From: Aldrovandia affinis
Lineage: Eukaryota > Chordata > Actinopteri > Notacanthiformes > Halosauridae
Reading direction: 5' to 3'
DNA length: 64,000 bases
Assembly: GCA_029706075.1 (NCBI GenBank)
Contig: JAINUG010000115.1
Location: forward strand, 2,187,001-2,251,000
The notes under the pieces were generated by a model, which ran no database searches, was not told where the DNA came from, and was given only the letters and a program-made list of their open reading frames with translations. The position numbers were made by a program, and so were the translations under genes. This document shows positions 46,845 to 57,176 of this stretch, piece by piece (position 1 is the first letter of the stretch; each line of letters opens with the position of its first letter).

Positions 46845-47077
46845 GGGCTGGCAGTGTAGTGTAATGGTTAGGGAGGTGGGCTTGTAACTCAGAGGTTGCA
46901 GGTTCAATTCCCAGATGGGGCACTGCTGTTGTACCCTTGAGCAAGGTACTTAACCTGAATTGCTTCAGTAAAAAAAAATATCCAGCTGTATAAATGGATT
47001 GTATGTAAAAAAAAGAAATGTGTAAGTCGCTCTGGATAAGAGCGTCTGCCAAATGCCTGTAATATAATATAATATAA
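46845..47077 (+). mobile_element. V-SINE-like element
   Basis: The head has AGTGTAATGGTTAGGGAGGT (A box) and GGTTCAATTCCCAGATGGGG (B box), followed by the highly conserved central stretch GCACTGCTGTTGTACCCTTG with AGCAAGGTACTTAACC, which marks the V-SINE superfamily of fishes. The tail is GTCGCTCTGGATAAGAGCGT with CTGCCAAATGCC, matching the L2 tail at the left window edge. Confidence 0.92.
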
Positions 47078-47771
47078 TTCGATACAGTCTGAATGATAAT
47101 AAAATGTATTACAGGATTGTGTCGCCTCTGAGTAATTTTCTTTATGAAAATGCAATACGGATGATAAAAAAGTCCTACTCATACAGGATATGGTTGTATG
47201 AAAATAATAATAGCATAATAATTGTGGATACTGACTCAGTTGTTGATTTATTGATTTTATTGATTCAGTGGTGCTCCTGGTATACCAAAATGGCTGTGGC
47301 ATAAGCACTCCATCACCTGTTTAGTCAGCGAGGTGTTTAGGTGGTGAGATGATTTGGCCTGTTAACTGTCAATATATCATGACCAGTATCCCAGAAGCTG
47401 AATACTTATTTTATATTTTTAAAAATACATAAGTAAACAAAGTGGAAAAAGTAGATTGTTATGCTCAATATATGTCATGGTGTACAATAAAAGGCAAAAT
47501 CTAAAATATTAGTTTTATCCATTTTCATATGTGTGATTGAATCTACTGTATAAGATTTTACAATTTATGCTAAAATATGAGCATAAAACTACATATCGAT
47601 AATTCAACATATATTCTAATATGTACCAGACAAAATAATAGAGGCACACAACTGATATTTTAGCTTTTGTATCTGAAGGCACATATGGTCAATCATCCCA
47701 TAATAGTCCCCATGGCAGCAAAGCCTGGCACATGTGTGCCAGTGCCCGGCGACCGCCCAAGGTGAGCTCAC
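47078..47771. other. Intron start, downstream of the D7 exon
   Basis: This is AT-rich intron. The donor of the exon at 47772 is at 47771-47766 on the minus strand. Nothing else recognised. Confidence 0.5.
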
Positions 47772-48013
47772 CTGCTGGTGTCTGCCGATGTGATGGCAAT
47801 GAGCGGGGGGGTGCGCAGGGCCAGGCTGGTGGGCCGGGGGACATACTCCAACTCTGGCTTCCTGTCCCAGTCCAGCTGCTCGGCCTGACGGAATGCCAGC
47901 GGCGGAAGCTGGAGGTTCCGGCTCGAGAGCCTCCGCACCTGGAACGGCTCGATATTGGGAAATGGGCCCGGCTCCGGTGAGTCTGATGAGTCGTCCGACG
48001 AGGCATCTGACAC
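47772..48013 (-). CDS. pde4d: pde4d, PDE4D7-type second coding exon (80 codons plus 2 nt)
   Basis: The long PDE4D7 isoform of cAMP phosphodiesterase 4D uses this region as its isoform-specific N-terminus, which directs subcellular targeting and regulation. A pyrimidine-rich tract and CAG precede position 48013, and an AG/GTGAGC donor follows 47772. Translation gives an acidic serine-rich start (SDASSDDSSDS), then IEPFQVRRLSSRN, NLQLPPLAFRQ, PRPTSL and PLIAITSADTS. Mammalian PDE4D7 has the same blocks in the same order; PDE4B1 has NLQLPPL but differs around it, so PDE4D is the better call. The RRLS motif corresponds to the PKA site at Ser42 of human PDE4D7; here it is residue 44 (codon 47926-47924). 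The exon ends with two bases of a split codon, matching the D4 exon. Acidic residues replace part of the human sequence near the start. Confidence 0.93.
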
Positions 48014-51000
48014 CTGAGCGGAGGGAGAGGATCGTGTGTTTCATTGGCTCGGCAGCTGCCTTTATTGGGGTTGATTTACAGGGCCGGCAATTAGCCGAAG
48101 TGAGCAATGAGCACAAAGTGTCATTGGAGGCAGAAGAGCCATTAGAGACACAAACAGCCACTGTTCAGTCTAATTGCACTTTGTACCTCACTTTGTGTAA
48201 TGAATACAATGATAAGTAAGTTTTACAAGTTCAAGTGCTTAATCCACTCATCTGTTGAGGAATCCACTCTCATCAATAATGTTGGGGAAATCATGTAAAA
48301 CCCTAAGACTTGCTAAAATAAAAAGTTAAAAATATACATTCTAAAGCACACACAGTCCATACACTATAAGCAATAATACGTCAAAATGCAAGAACAGTGA
48401 ACAATCCTATCACACAGCATATCACCAATGTTATTTATGGAAAAAATATACAGAAATATACATAGAATTAATAATATGGCTGGTAGGTATGACTACAACT
48501 GCTGCTGCAAAAAAGAAAAATATTTTCAACAATGGATTCCACCATATAAACTCACCAAGCAACACTGGCCACAATCATTGTGAGATATTGCCTATCGAGA
48601 ATTGTCCTCAGCAAGAATTGTGGAGAGATTGAGCAACTGAGATTAAAGCCATAGTGCTGTCAAACATTGTTGCTTTATTAACTATTTATAAACAATTTTT
48701 ACGATTTGTTTATTGTTATATGACACTGGGCATGACATATTATGCACGAATAATGCTCCAAACAGATGGACAACAAACAAATGATCAATGGCCATAGCAC
48801 CTTACATGTATTACACTACGTATATAAATTATATAGTAAATATAGACTGAACAATTGTATCTCAGAGGAAAAAAACTATAAAAAGGTGGTGATGTGAATA
48901 GAATGAAAGAGACAAACACAGCAAGAGGCAGCATCTAAAGGGGTATGAGTCAAGACGATACAGGTCCACATGATGATAAGATTTACAACCATACATTACA
49001 TGCCATAGGGCAGCATACCTTAACCACTTTTTGGTCAAGAAACACCAGTGCACTTAAGATTTCTAGTGGCAGCTGGCTGCACAATATTGGGGTGCTTGAC
49101 AATAGTGCCAAGCTCAATCTTGTAAATCAGGCTACATTTCAGGTGCAAGCGTGTCCATTGGAGCTCAATTCACAACCTAGCCCACGCAAAAAAAGCTGAA
49201 TTGGTGTATTTTGATGCCACCTGATGTTCCAAACATTTCAGAATTCCAAACAACCTCCATTCCTGATGCTTTCACATATACTTTATTTGGTGGGAAAATT
49301 ATATTGTTTTGGACTTCCCCGAATAATAGACTCACACGTTGTCTATGAGTGTAAATATTGAATTCCTTCAGCCAGGTGCCATCATAATTAGATTCTACAA
49401 TTCTGGGTGGCATTCTATTGAGTCAAAAAAGGGGCTAGACCAATAAGCAGAGCCAAGAACTATATGCAGCCTAATTGATTATGACTAACAATGCCTAAAG
49501 CGGCATTGAATATTGTCTCTCCAAATTAACGGTAAATCTTTAATGGTATTTATTTGTTGTTGTTGTTGTTTTCCTGTTCACATGGACTCATCTTTTTAAA
49601 AATAATTGGAATTCCCTTAAGCATTCAACTCAATTACCGAGAATCACAGAAAGGTAATGTCATTCCCATTTTACATTAAGAATATTTCAAACATAACCAG
49701 GATACCACTTCCAAAAGCAATTTTAACAGGCTAGTAGATCTTATAATCATTAAATTCCTTGAACATAAGTACATTGTGATATTTGTTTGCTGATACATAT
49801 TTATTCATTAAAATCTGCTTAATGTATACATGAGATGGTGGGAAAGAGAATCTGAGGGATGTTTGTACAGGTATAGCACTGAGATGGCTCCTTGCAATGG
49901 ATACAACCTCCATAGTAAACTGCCTGCACCATATCCATGTTAATGACTGAATGCCTGTGAAACGCCATCCTCATTGCAGTCCTAGTAAAAATCCTGCCTC
50001 GGTTCCAGGTAGATGCTGCGTACTAATTGGGAAAGACAAAGAGAGTGATGTCGGGAGCTGAGAAGAGTGGGAATAGAAAGGCTCAGAGTTTTGTATTTGC
50101 TGCTACCTGTTTCCATCATCGGAAAACTGCTCAGCAGTCAAGCTTGCCATCACAGGACTATCATGCTTAAAAGTGCTGGCCAATAGGTTTTCTTTATTGA
50201 GTGATCATTTTCTGGGAGTTCTGCTTGGTAGCCTCTATGGGTCAGGGAATAATTTTATATTTTTTCCAAAATTGGGGCTCAATTGGTTTTTTTTCTCGAT
50301 TTTTTCTCCCCCTCGAAAATGTCCATTGTTGAAGTGCTGTGTGACAACCTGTTTGAAAATGGCCCTATACAAAAATAAAAAGATTGATTGTCTGTGGGAG
50401 ATACCATCGAATACAAGAAACGGGGATGCGTTTCATACAGAAACACCCACATAAAGGAAAGTCCAGTAGACGCAGGCTTGCAGTTGCATCGTCATATTAA
50501 TAACAACGGTAGACAATATTGTCTGGGCTCTGCTCAGCCCTAATACCCCATGGGAAAATAAAAGAGAACAAATGCGTACATTCCCTGAAGAGACATTGTT
50601 CAAGAGGAGTTGTGAGGCGGCTCATGTCCAAGCGCCATGATGCAGCATGGCCTTATTCAATAACAACTAAAGAAAAGCACTCAAATTCCTCAAAAACTTC
50701 CCAGGACACACCTTGGAATACTTTGCTGGCTTTTTCCTCGCATGGTCACCATAATTGATAATGTCCCAAAAAGAACCATCCCAGACACATTAGAGTGTGT
50801 CATATCCTCGGGAAGATGCATCTGGCCCATCAGGGAACCCATTTTTAGAATTCTATTTAATCAAAGTGGCTTTATGCAGCCAAATTCTACTGGGAAGTTA
50901 TTATCATCAAAGAAATGCACTGCGTATTTTCTAAAATAAATTGAATGTTTATGTCCAATTAGCACACAGAAAGTTGACTGAAAAAAGATCAGACGTTGAG

Positions 51001-52492
51001 GTCATTACTTGCAGAAGTTTTCTTTTTAACTTTTACAGAAGGCCCAAGGCAACAAAAGTACAAGATAGCATGTTCGCCTAATGTACTGTAAAAATCATGG
51101 ACATCAATAATGACATGTTGAAACGTAGGTCATACTTTAGTCAATAAAGTTGCAAACTTAGCAAGAGACGCAATGTTTCTGTGTTTGTTTTATTTCATTG
51201 TCAAGGTTTGTGAGGCTCCGGCACCTGTGGTGCAAACATTCACCATGCAATAAAGTCATCCCCGACATTTTCTTTCACTGTTCATTTATATGGTAAATGA
51301 ATGTTTGTAAACTATTCAAGTATGCAACAATCTTCTGAGCTTTTATAAATTGAGTGTTCCTGTTCTGAATTCATTTGCATCTATGTTTAAATGTAATTGG
51401 ATTTTATTTAAACAGTCAATGATATACTCATTACCCTTTTTATGAATCTGAATGTTGTGTATTTTGTGACAGTGCAACAGAGAGAGCTATGTAAAGCTAT
51501 GCAGAGCTATTTTGTGGAGGTGAAGTTGCCTTCTAACTCCCACCGGTACCAAACATGTCAATGAGATTTCCTGGAGATGCAGTGCCAACCAACACTACTC
51601 TGACAGCAGAGATACGTAGTTCATGGTGTGTTTAAATAAAAAGACAGAAATGGTACACGTTTCTATATTCATGTCTCACGCTGCTTTAAACTGTACTAAA
51701 TTATTCACATATAGCAGGTCCCCAATGTAGCCTAGCCCCAATGAAAACAAGACTTCTAAGACGTACAATCAACAGTTCTCTGACAAGTAGAGAAAGCAAT
51801 TTTTGTAGGATGGCAATGCGCAGCTCATGAATACTTCATTTTCCAAGCTCTGGGTTGTTTTGGCTAGGACTGGACTTTGCTGCTTTCACCTGATTGGCTA
51901 AGACCAAATACGGCACTGGCACGGTTTGGAGACTGTGGGGCTCATCCACACAATAGAACAGTGCCTTAACAGGATAAGCCACCCAGCAGCCCATAAAACA
52001 TTACTTTTGAAGTAATTCAATCTGGCACTTCAATCTGTGACAGGCATCACGTTTTACAACTGAAAATCTTAACCTTTTAATGGCCAGTAACATATTTTGT
52101 GGGAGCTTCATCCATTTAATTGCATACATATTCACAAGCAATGTATTGTGTGTGCGTGTGTGCTTGACTCTTTAAAGGTATCTGATTGGGAAGGCTAACA
52201 TAATGTTACATTAACTTTGACATAAATCTTTGACTGTGTATGATGCCCATTTAATGATTTGGGAGTTCATAACTTGGGTCATAATGAGGCCCCTATAATC
52301 ATAATTTGTTCCCGACTACATACGGTATATCTGACATGATTACGATTTCAATCCTAACTCATGCCTACCTTTTCATATCTTAACACCTCATCACAATGGG
52401 TGACAAGTTTCTTCATGGGAAATGACTAAGTGCTTGGGGTTAGTTTGAATAGAGGCCTAAGGGGTCTACGATATTGAGAAAAGAGCACTCAC
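48014..52492. other. Intron between the two pde4d D7 exons (4479 nt)
   Basis: It is bounded on the minus strand by GTGAGTGC at 52492 and CTCAG at 48018-48014. The 200 bp next to the acceptor (48020-48220) look less AT-rich than the rest and may hold conserved regulatory sequence. No transposon with clear ends and no further exon was found in it. Confidence 0.7.
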
Positions 52493-52592
52493 ACTTTCTG
52501 TCTTGCCCTCCTCAGAGCAGGCAATTTTTTTCATCTTGTGGTCCAGTGCCCTGTGATGGTGGAGTTGTTCGTCCTCCAAAACAGTCAAGAGC
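52493..52592 (-). CDS. pde4d: pde4d, PDE4D7-type first coding exon (start codon at 52534-52532)
   Basis: Read on the minus strand, a T-rich tract ending in CATCAG precedes this 100-nt exon, and GTGAGTGC follows it as a donor. The start codon is inside the exon, giving 14 residues beginning MKKIACSEEG before the splice, which falls between codons. Mammalian PDE4D7 also starts with a 14-residue block beginning MKR before its acidic, serine-rich segment, and PDE4B1 starts with MKK. The donor phase (0) matches the acceptor phase of the exon at 48013, 4.5 kb downstream. Human D7 has an upstream non-coding exon, so an acceptor in front of the start-codon exon fits. The frame is open for 19 further codons upstream of the ATG, which could be 5' UTR or an N-terminal extension. 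The exon is short and I rely on phase and position as much as similarity. Confidence 0.72.
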
Positions 52593-53028
52593 CTGATGTG
52601 GAGGAAAAAACAAACAAACAAAGAAGATGAAGATCAAAACACAAAACTAGCATGGGTTTTACTCAAGACTCTACATATTTCCCAGAGGAAGAGAGATGAA
52701 GGCAGTGGAATGAGCTCTTTCCTGCAGTGGAGTCATATTTACGTCTTGGCAGTGGAAGCCTGAGGTGAGATGTGTGAATGAAGTTTGCTATTCAAATGCT
52801 CTTGAATACATTCTTACAGTTAAATTATCTCTGTGAATTATGGGCAAATGATTGGAGTTCTGGCCAGCGGGTGGTGGAGGAAGTCCATTCGTCCTTGTAA
52901 TGTATGTTAAATAAAAGTAATGTAATGTTAAATAAAAGCTGAAAACACCAGCCGAGCCAAATGGAAAACATGATGTTAATTCAATTAGACCAATAATTTA
53001 TATATTGGGCTGATTATCATTAACCTTG
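52593..53028. other. Sequence upstream of the D7 start-codon exon
   Basis: The acceptor tract TTTGTTTGTTTGTTTTTTCC (minus strand) lies directly upstream of 52592. A small duplication of TGTTAAATAAAAG occurs at 52905-52917 and 52927-52939. Nothing else seen. Confidence 0.5.
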
Positions 53029-54261
53029 GTTGTGGGCAGACATGGGACCAAGTCCCTCTTATCCAAGTCACAAGTAAGTCTCAAGTCATTTGGTCCAAGT
53101 CTTAAGCAAGTCATTTTTTCTTGTCAAGTCAAGTCAAGTCGAGTCTTTAGTTAAGGCAGTCAACATGTCACCAAGTACCTGCAGTATCCTCTGGATCCAA
53201 GTCGGCCATCTGGGTGAGTAAGTCAGATCAAGTCATTTGGTCCCTAAAAAGTCTTAAGCAAGTCTATTCAACTGTTTTTTCTTGTCAATGATATCATGTC
53301 AGTATCATTCAAGCGCTATGATTGGCCAGGCATCTATTCTTTAGTGCGGCGGTGTTATTGAATCTTCTGATGAAGTCAAGTGACCCAAGTCAAGTCGTTT
53401 TTTTTTCTTTTTGGGCATAAGATAGGTTATGTTGTCTTTATGTCAGCGCTGTTTCTCATGCTAACAGCACTAGCTAGATTAGCTCTTTATAGCCCTGAGA
53501 GAAAAAGACAAGGTAATCAGTACCTGTCTAATAGTGACCAGAATAATATTGGCCAATCGCGAAATCTAACTGGTCTCAGCTGTTCAAAAAGTATGACAAT
53601 GAATTGAATTTGTATTATAATTGGGTTGATATTCATCTTTTAAAGCTGATCTTTAAAAAAATCTTTTCCTCTCTTTTTCACCATTTTGTGTTTGCATCCC
53701 TGTTTATAAAGAGAAAAGACAAGGTAATAGTACCTGTCTAATAGTAATAATATTGGCCAATCTATCTAACCTGTTCAAAAAGTATGACAATGAATTGAAG
53801 TTGTATTATAATTGTTGATATTCAGTTAAATAAATGTAATCAAACAAAAAACGAATAATTTTATAAAAGCTTATTTATTTCTTAATTTCTTCTGAATCAA
53901 AAAAATATTCCCTCCCCAATTAGTTTTATCAAAAGCAACATTGCAGCCAGTAGACCTACATAGAATCTGATTTTTTAAAACAAACTGAAAATATTGTATA
54001 AAATCACCCAACTTTCTTGTGCCAGGAACTGTCAGGTAACAGAACAATAACAGATTTAGCCCAACTTTAGCTCAAATTGGAACTCTTATAAATTACGTAA
54101 TAAAAGGAGTGTTTCAGCGATTTAGTGAAACACTCCTAATGATTTCCTTACCTCAGAAGTCTCATATATGCTCGTGAAGGCAGATAAAAGGGTACAAAAG
54201 TGACAAAAGTGATGTATGCGCGGTACTGGCCTGCACTGCGCATGTGTGCCAGACTATTCCC

Positions 54262-54570
54262 CTAGAGATCACATTGAAACGACAGGTGTAACCATTGCCA
54301 AATTCGTAAACATTCCTTTTTGTTGCATTTACAAAATATGAGATTTGAAAGGGTCTTGTCTCCGAGCCGAGCACGATGTGGCCTCATAATGATTCCACCA
54401 TGGCTAAAGACCCTCTCAACTGGGGCGCTTGATGCTGTCACTGCAAGCGCTCTCATTGCAATCGGAATAAGTGCAGGGAGGGTGTTCCTATTTTCATCCC
54501 AAAATGAGAGACAACCCTGCCCACTGCAAAGGCCAAGATAGTTATTCAACTGCGTCTCTGGACTGCCCAT
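54262..54570 (-). pseudogene. hAT transposase C-terminal (dimerisation) fragment
   Basis: The frame contains NTLPALIPIAMRALAVTASS, then APVERVFSHGGIIMRPHRAR and LGDKTLSNLIFCKCN. This is the hallmark hAT C-terminal dimerisation block (SAPVERxFSxGG...RP.R..L). It is the only recognisable piece of the transposase; upstream catalytic parts are lost or too decayed to see. Confidence 0.93.
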
Positions 54571-54670
54571 TGGTCCGAAGGCCCATTATTCCGAAACCCC
54601 AATAGATTAGTCCGATGGTCGGTAATCCCAAAAACAAAAGCCCACTGCTCCGAAGGCCCGTTGCTCCGAA
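54565..54670 (+). repeat. 16-bp-period direct repeats GCCCRYTRBTCCGAA in two pairs
   Basis: Four copies of a 15-bp unit (GCCCATTGGTCCGAA, GCCCATTATTCCGAA, GCCCACTGCTCCGAA, GCCCGTTGCTCCGAA) start at 54565, 54581, 54640 and 54656. The spacing is 16 bp within each pair, and a short palindromic CCGATGGTCGG lies between the pairs. It lies inside the hAT element. Confidence 0.85.
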
Positions 54671-54725
54671 AATACACTCTCCCTGGAGTTTTTTTCCCTT
54701 AATATCTTAGTGTATTTTTTGGTTG

Positions 54726-54790
54726 TTTGTTTCTGATTTTTATCCCATTTTCTCCCAATTTGGTAGCCAATTAGACCTGCAACGTTAGGA
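54726..54790 (-). mobile_element. SINE fragment (46231 family)
   Basis: TTTCTGATTTTTATCCCATT and TCTCCCAATTTGGTAGCCAA with TTAGACC match the left end of the copy at 46231. Only about 65 bp are present. Confidence 0.75.
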
Positions 54791-55855
54791 CGACTGCGAA
54801 TCTGTGCCCCTGGCTAGCTAGACATTCTGTGCAGATTTAGCTAACATCAGCCCTCACAGACACTTACTGATCTGAAAGAGTTTTCAAATGACTAACAAAG
54901 TTTGATGTTGTAGTCTGGCTGTCAGAAATCTTTGATGAGCAGGTCTTGCATTCAGCAGTTCGCCTTTCTCCTTCACATGTGAAATGTTTGATGCTGAAAG
55001 TGATAGAGAAATTCTGTGTTTAAGAATTGTTTTTGAACTGCCACAGTCTCAAGGGCAGTGTGCCTTGCCAAAAGATTAGACTCGTATGAGGTTCTCCCAG
55101 AGATGGGGAAAATAACTGTCTTGTGACTGCTATATGGGCGAGACTAATGCATCTGACATGGAAGTATTGTGTATAAGAGAGAAATCTGCCGGAAATGAGT
55201 TGTTCTTTGCCTGACAGGGAGGCATTGAACCCCGAATGCATTTGGTTAAATAAACTCTGCTTGATTTTGGTTGAATGTTCTGTTTTCTCATTTGGTGCAA
55301 GTATTCTCTATCCACTTTGAAGGTCTTCTGAATTCGTGAACCTAACAAAAGTGATGACTCTTGGCAGAGTCACGGCTGCCATGATGATCTGATCTGATCT
55401 GATCATACTGTGTGTGTGTAACCAGAAATACTTTTTCTGAAATAGTCTACAGTGGGAGGGTGTAACGAGTGCTTCTCGTTGAAATAAAATAAGGTCAGTT
55501 ATCGAGGAGCTTGACTGACAGGGTAGTCATCCAATCATGCCAATGCCATTCCCAGTGTGCGCTCGCATACCGGGTAACGTTACACTGACACTTGTAATGT
55601 GAACATTGACAACATTGAACATTTTAATATTTAATATTTAATATAATATTTAAACTGAAAACATAAAATGAACACAAACAAGTCATTCGAGTCATCATGT
55701 CTCAAGTCAAGTCAAGTCACGAGTCTTTAACTTACAAGTCCAAGTCGAGTCTCAAATCATTTATTTTCTGTCAAGTCAAGTCGCAAGTCATCAAAACAGT
55801 CCAGTCGACTCGAGTCCAAGTCACAATGACTCGAGTCCACATCTCTGGTTGTGGG

Positions 55856-56884
55856 TTACAATTATGGGCACCTCCCATAGCCCATATTTTAGATAATTGA
55901 AAACGCAAACAATATTTCCTTGACAGAAGTGAATTAGACAGGATATCAATATCTGAACAATAAAACCAGATATAGCCTGATATAAAAAAATGAAATGTTG
56001 GTGTCCATTTTGCACACAATAGTTTTTAAAAGGTTTACAATATATAAAAGACTTGATCTGAAATGTACTCATGCTTTGATAATTGAGTACCTGTATGTTT
56101 TTTAGCCACCAAACAAGACAAATAAAAAAATATAGGTATTAAATTGAAAATAATTACTTGAGATTTGTTTATGCAATAAACTCTGGAAAGAAATTCACCT
56201 TCACTGTCATGCAATGAATAGCCTCAATTCACCCTTCCATTCTGCCAAGACAGTTTATTTAAATGTCTATCAAAGTTATTTATCTGCGTTTAGAAGATCT
56301 TATTTATGACATGACACCATTTGATGAGGTGCTCCCCAGACAGCATTGAAAATAAAACAGCCAATTCCATTTCATCTTTAAAGATGAATTCACAATTAGA
56401 GCCAAGATCAATGCCAAAGGTAACAGTTGATTCAAATTGTGTGTGTGTGTGTGTATGTGTGTGTGTGTGTACAGGTATGGTATAGGCTCTTTTCTAGGAA
56501 ATGTATATACAAAATATATTCTGATGAGTCTGAAGCTGAAACACTGCACTCAAGGGGCAGTATTACAGGCTCTCAAAATTGTAACAATAACATGCTTGTG
56601 TGTAAGATACATAAGGGCTGTCAGATGGTGTGTCCAGTGAAAGCATTTGCTCTCAGTGCTGTAACATGTTCCACACTCTGGAATCAAATCACTGATAACT
56701 AGCACACGCTAGACTAAAACTAGCACAAGCATCCACAAAGGCATGTTCAGCCAGCCTCCACGTCTTTTCACTCAACTGCCACCCACTGAGCTGTTCTGGA
56801 ATCATGCCGTGCCATCTCATGGCACTTTTCGAATGTCCTGGTCACTCTTGTACAATGAAGTAGGGAATACCCTGCCGACTTAAT
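55856..56884. other. Sequence upstream of the D7 exons, TG tract
   Basis: A (TG) tract lies at 56439-56471. No exon or repeat family recognised. Confidence 0.5.
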
Positions 56885-57176
56885 GCTCCTCTCCCTGTGC
56901 GATGCTACAACCAACTGGGTGCCATCCTGTGGGGCTGCCAGCCACAGTCACTGCTGGCATGGTCAACTGTAAATTCCAGAGTGGGGGACTGTATTACAGC
57001 ACCAATGGCTAGGGACATTTTCTGGATACCCACCTGGCAGCCCCACGTTTCAGTGTTTTTTAAAGGGATTTGGGTTATTTCTCCATATTTGGCACAGGAT
57101 TGAGCCCAGGCTGCAGTGGGCAACCTGCACTTAGTACAAGTGCTTTTGCCGGTTGTGCTACCCGGGCCCCCCGTTT
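56885..57176 (-). repeat. Dispersed repeat, possibly tRNA-derived SINE
   Basis: It shares about 100 bp with 18565-18690. Read on the minus strand it opens GGGGGGCCCGGGTAGCACAA and continues with GGCTCAATCCTG, reminiscent of a decayed tRNA-like head. Orientation and class are tentative. Confidence 0.5.

Larger units (their letters stand above)
53037..55847 (-). mobile_element. hAT transposon, 2811 bp, decayed
   Basis: It is flanked by perfect 8-bp duplications GTTGTGGG (53029-53036 and 55848-55855). The left end is CAGACATGGGACCAAGTC; the reverse complement of the right end is CAGAGATGTGGACTCGAGTC. Subterminal arms at both ends are filled with AAGTC/GACTT repeats (for example 53090-53160 and 55700-55840), probable transposase-binding sites. 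The minus strand keeps the hAT C-terminal dimerisation motif at 54262-54570. The rest of the transposase is missing. A SINE fragment (54726) and a short repeat module (54565-54670) lie inside. Confidence 0.92.

Noticed and set aside
47616-48219. Long plus- and minus-frame readings overlapping the D7 exon, including a 181-codon minus frame
   Set aside because: Only the frame with splice sites at 48013 and 47772 and PDE4D7 similarity is real; the others are shadows.
54565-54670. CRISPR-like array
   Set aside because: Only four short, diverged units with 1-bp gaps and one spacer, within a eukaryotic transposon; no CRISPR geometry.
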